From CAYLNK01 sp964384675 (GTDB lineage Bacteria > Acidobacteriota > Thermoanaerobaculia > UBA5066), in NCBI GenBank assembly GCA_964384675.1, contig CAYLNK010000289.1:1-8802 (forward strand): a stretch of DNA of 8,802 bases, given 5' to 3'. This document shows, piece after piece, positions 6,689 through 8,802 of this stretch. Position numbers and translations under genes: made by a program. Under the pieces are notes generated by a model. That model saw only the letters and a list, made by a program, of their open reading frames with translations. It searched no databases and was not told the origin of the DNA. Every line of letters begins with the position of its first letter. Positions within the stretch are counted from its first letter, which is position 1.

Positions 6689-7789
6689 GTGAAGAAGCTC
6701 TTCTCCGCCCTGCTCGGCGTCCTCGTCCTCCTGGTCTTCGCCTCGACCGTCTACTTCCTCTATACCAAGTCGAGGAAGCCGGCGATCGTCTACAAGACGG
6801 AAGCGCCGAAGACGGCGGACATCGTGAAGAAGGCCGTGGCGACGGGCTCGGTGGTGCCGCGCAAGGAGGTCGAGATCAAGCCGCGCGTCTCCGGGATCGT
6901 CAGCCAGATCAGCGTCGAGCCGGGCCAGACGGTGCGAGACGGCGACCTGATCGCGACCATCCGGCTGGTTCCCGACATGGTGAATCTCGCGAACGCGCAG
7001 AACCGCGTGGCGAAGGCCGCGATCGCGCTCGACGCCGCGCAGAAGGACCTGGACCGCAACCGCCCGCTCCTCGCCGACGGCACGCTCTCCGCGTCGGCGT
7101 TCCAGCCGTTCGAGACGGCGCACCGGAACGCGGAGGCGGAGATGCTGGCGGCCCGCGACAACCTGGCCCTGATCGAGAAGGGGATCTCCCGCTCGACCGG
7201 CGGGACCACGAACACGCTGGTGCGCTCCACCATCTCCGGCACCGTGCTCCAGGTACCGGTGGAGGTGGGCAACTCGGTGATCGAGACGAACACCTTCAAC
7301 GCCGGCACGACGATCGCGACGGTCGCCGACATGGACGACATGATCTTCAAGGGCGTCGTGGACGAGTCCGAGGTGGGGCGCCTGAAGACGGGGATGACGC
7401 TCCTCCTCACCATCGGCGCGGTCGAGGGCGAGCCCCTCGAGGCGATCCTCGAGCGGATCGCGCCGAAGGGCGTCGAGAAGGACGGCGCCATCCAGTTCGA
7501 GATCCGCGCCGCGCTGAAGCCGCGGAAGGGCGTCACCATCCGCGCCAACTACAGCGCCAACGCCGACATCGTCCTCGACCGCCGGCAGCAGGTGCTGGCG
7601 ATCAACGAGAGCCTCCTGCAGTTCGAGGCAGGAAAGCCTTTCGTGGAGGTGGAGACCGCGCCCCAGACGTTCACGCGCCGCGACGTCGTCACCGGCCTCT
7701 CGGACGGCATCCAGATCGAGATCGTCTCCGGGCTCTCGGCGAAGGACCGGATCAAGGTCCAGAGCGCGGTGCGCCCCAGCGGCGGCTAG
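6689..7789 (+). CDS. MacA/HlyD-type periplasmic adaptor (membrane fusion protein)
   Basis: This 366-residue adaptor bridges the inner-membrane MacB-like permeases to an outer-membrane TolC-like channel; E. coli MacA is 371 residues. Residues 4-25 form an uncleaved membrane anchor after MKK, with no lipobox cysteine, as in MacA. The first half of the lipoyl domain is at 61-91 (KPRVSGIVSQISVEPGQTV), followed by an alpha-hairpin at about 95-165. The second lipoyl half is at 178-213 (VRSTISGTVLQVPVEVGNSV), then a beta-barrel (about 218-298) and a C-terminal membrane-proximal domain (about 300-366). At the hairpin tip R123-x3-L127-x6-S134 matches the spacing of the Arg-Leu-Ser motif that docks AcrA-type adaptors on TolC. 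No outer-membrane channel gene is in the window, so the partner must be encoded elsewhere. It is the last gene of the operon. The substrate is not determinable. Confidence 0.92.
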   Translation: MKKLFSALLGVLVLLVFASTVYFLYTKSRKPAIVYKTEAPKTADIVKKAVATGSVVPRKEVEIKPRVSGIVSQISVEPGQTVRDGDLIATIRLVPDMVNLANAQNRVAKAAIALDAAQKDLDRNRPLLADGTLSASAFQPFETAHRNAEAEMLAARDNLALIEKGISRSTGGTTNTLVRSTISGTVLQVPVEVGNSVIETNTFNAGTTIATVADMDDMIFKGVVDESEVGRLKTGMTLLLTIGAVEGEPLEAILERIAPKGVEKDGAIQFEIRAALKPRKGVTIRANYSANADIVLDRRQQVLAINESLLQFEAGKPFVEVETAPQTFTRRDVVTGLSDGIQIEIVSGLSAKDRIKVQSAVRPSGG

Positions 7790-7820
7790 GCGCCGTCCAC
7801 GGGAGCGGGGCGGAGGCGGC

Positions 7821-7826
7821 TAGACT
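7821..7826 (+). promoter_or_regulatory. Candidate -10 element before the kinase gene (leaderless start)
   Basis: TAGACT lies 7 bases before the kinase ATG, the place expected for a -10 element of a leaderless transcript. No TTGACA-like -35 is visible 16-18 bases upstream. The alternative initiation signal, GGAGG at 7812-7816, is 17 bases from the ATG, too far for a normal Shine-Dalgarno. The element lies in the 44-base gap after the adaptor gene. Confidence 0.35.
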
Positions 7827-7833
7827 CTGCTCC

Positions 7834-8802
7834 ATGCCCGCGACGCCGTCCCGGCTCTCTCCCGGAACCCAGCTCGGTCCGTACCGGATCGACGGCTTCC
7901 TGGGCGAGGGCGGGATGGGGATCGTCTATCGGGCCTACGACCCCGGCCTGGACAGGCTGATCGCGGTGAAGGTCCTCGGCGAGGAGACGCCCGACCGCGA
8001 CCGGGACCTCCGCTTCGCCCACGAAGCCCGGGCCGCCGCCGCCCTCAACCACCCGAACATCTGCACCGTCTACCGGGTGGGGCACGCCTCGGGGGTGGAC
8101 TACATCGCGATGGAGCTCCTCTCCGGCTCGTCCCTGGCCGCGCGTCTCCGCTCGGGGCGGCTCTCTCCCCGTGAGGTGGCGCGGGTGGGGCTGGGCGTCG
8201 CCTCGGCGCTCGCCGCGGCCCACGAGAAGGGGATCCTCCACCGGGACATCAAGCCGGACAACGTGTTCCTCACCGACGGCGGCACACCGAAGCTCCTCGA
8301 CTTCGGCATCGCCAAGCGGATCCAGAAGACGCCCACCGGCGCGACGGAGCTGGCCGGCCAGCCGAAGACGACGGCCGGGATGGTGCACGGGACCCTGATG
8401 TACATGTCCCCCGAGCAGGGAACGCTCGGCCCGCTCGACGCCCGGAGCGACGTCTTCTCTCTCGGGATCGTGCTGTACGAGATGGCGACGGGGGTCCGGC
8501 CGTTCCTGGCCGACACCCCGTCTCAGGAGCTGCAGAGGATCGTGCGCGACGCCGAGGCCCGGATCGACGCGCTCGTGCCCGACGTCCCGGGCGAGCTCTG
8601 CCGGATCATCCACAAGTGCCTCGAGAAGGACCCCGAGGTGCGCTACCAGCACGCCTCGGACCTGGCGGTCGACCTCCGCCGCTTCGAGCGCGACCTCACG
8701 CCGATGCGGGGCTCCTCGGGAGCCGTCGCACCGGCCCCGCTCGACACCGGGGTGATGCGTGGCGGCGCCGCGGTCCCCGAGGGAGCGCCGCACGCGGGGC
8801 CG
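7834..8802 (+). CDS. Pkn-type serine/threonine protein kinase, N-terminal part (3' end outside window)
   Basis: The reading frame stays open from the ATG at 7834 to the window edge (323 codons). The Hanks-type kinase domain (about 17-285) looks catalytically intact: glycine loop GEGGMGIVYRA (24-34), ATP lysine K46 (IAVKVL), helix-C glutamate E64, catalytic loop HRDIKPDN (136-143; D138, N143), DFG (156-158), an activation segment ending MSPEQ (191-195), DVFSLG (206-211) and the late arginine R270. The activation segment is long and threonine-rich (159-190), suggesting autophosphorylation. After residue 285 a Gly/Ala/Pro-rich linker starts. Related kinases usually continue into a membrane segment plus PASTA, TPR, WD40 or TolB-like sensor domains, which cannot be seen here. 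The ATG is the only start close to the fold. The kinase follows the exporter operon on the same strand but probably has its own promoter; any functional link to the exporter is speculation. Confidence 0.95.
   Translation, partial: MPATPSRLSPGTQLGPYRIDGFLGEGGMGIVYRAYDPGLDRLIAVKVLGEETPDRDRDLRFAHEARAAAALNHPNICTVYRVGHASGVDYIAMELLSGSSLAARLRSGRLSPREVARVGLGVASALAAAHEKGILHRDIKPDNVFLTDGGTPKLLDFGIAKRIQKTPTGATELAGQPKTTAGMVHGTLMYMSPEQGTLGPLDARSDVFSLGIVLYEMATGVRPFLADTPSQELQRIVRDAEARIDALVPDVPGELCRIIHKCLEKDPEVRYQHASDLAVDLRRFERDLTPMRGSSGAVAPAPLDTGVMRGGAAVPEGAPHAGP

Noticed and set aside
5276..7123. Minus-strand open frame of 615 codons opposite the second permease and the adaptor
   Set aside because: Same composition bias; it crosses two well-supported genes and has no domain motif.
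7786..8793. Minus-strand open frame opposite the kinase
   Set aside because: The plus strand carries every kinase motif in order; the antisense product is compositionally biased and unrecognisable.
1..8802. Mobile elements, CRISPR arrays, tRNA or rRNA genes, prophage or defence genes
   Set aside because: No direct-repeat arrays, transposase or integrase motifs, tRNA cloverleaf or composition break was seen on reading both strands.

Overview
The window is GC-rich, gene-dense bacterial DNA (roughly 70% G+C by eye, strong G/C at third codon positions, several GTG starts). It carries seven genes and no gene-free stretch over 300 bases. No tRNA, rRNA, CRISPR array, insertion sequence or other mobile element was seen. 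The taxonomy is inferred. A Pkn-type Ser/Thr kinase with a Gly-Glu-Gly-Gly-Met-Gly loop, next to a split MacB-like exporter with two separate FtsX-type permeases, would fit an Acidobacteriota-like or related deep-branching Gram-negative genome. A Gram-negative envelope is also suggested by the adaptor's TolC-docking motif. No marker here settles the phylum.

Layout from left to right. (1) Bases 1-1026 (+) are the C-terminal half of a SecA ATPase cut by the window edge; its helical wing domain is almost absent, as in SecA2-type proteins. (2) It converges, with 10 bases between stop codons, on a minus-strand pair: an ABC-2-like membrane permease (2596-1037) and its ATPase (3351-2593), overlapping by 4 bases. 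(3) A 61-base divergent region (3352-3412) separates that pair from a plus-strand four-gene operon: MacB-like ATPase (3413-4174), first MacB-like permease (4176-5408), second MacB-like permease (5411-6676) and MacA/HlyD-type adaptor (6689-7789). (4) After a 44-base gap a Ser/Thr protein kinase starts at 7834 and runs off the right edge.

How they work together. The four-gene operon should make a type VII ABC (MacAB-like) efflux machine. The ATPase drives a pair of non-identical permeases, and the inner-membrane-anchored adaptor joins them to an outer-membrane TolC-like channel not encoded here. The adaptor keeps the exact R-x3-L-x6-S spacing of the hairpin tip that docks on TolC. The minus-strand ATPase and permease form a separate, unrelated exporter. 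The substrate of neither system can be read from sequence.

The points most worth a second look are the wing-less SecA, the two-permease split MacB operon, -10-like hexamers placed 6-7 bases before the start codons of the first operon gene and of the kinase (suggesting leaderless mRNAs), and an internal repeat motif in the ABC-2-like permease. All families present are known; I see no clearly undescribed system.
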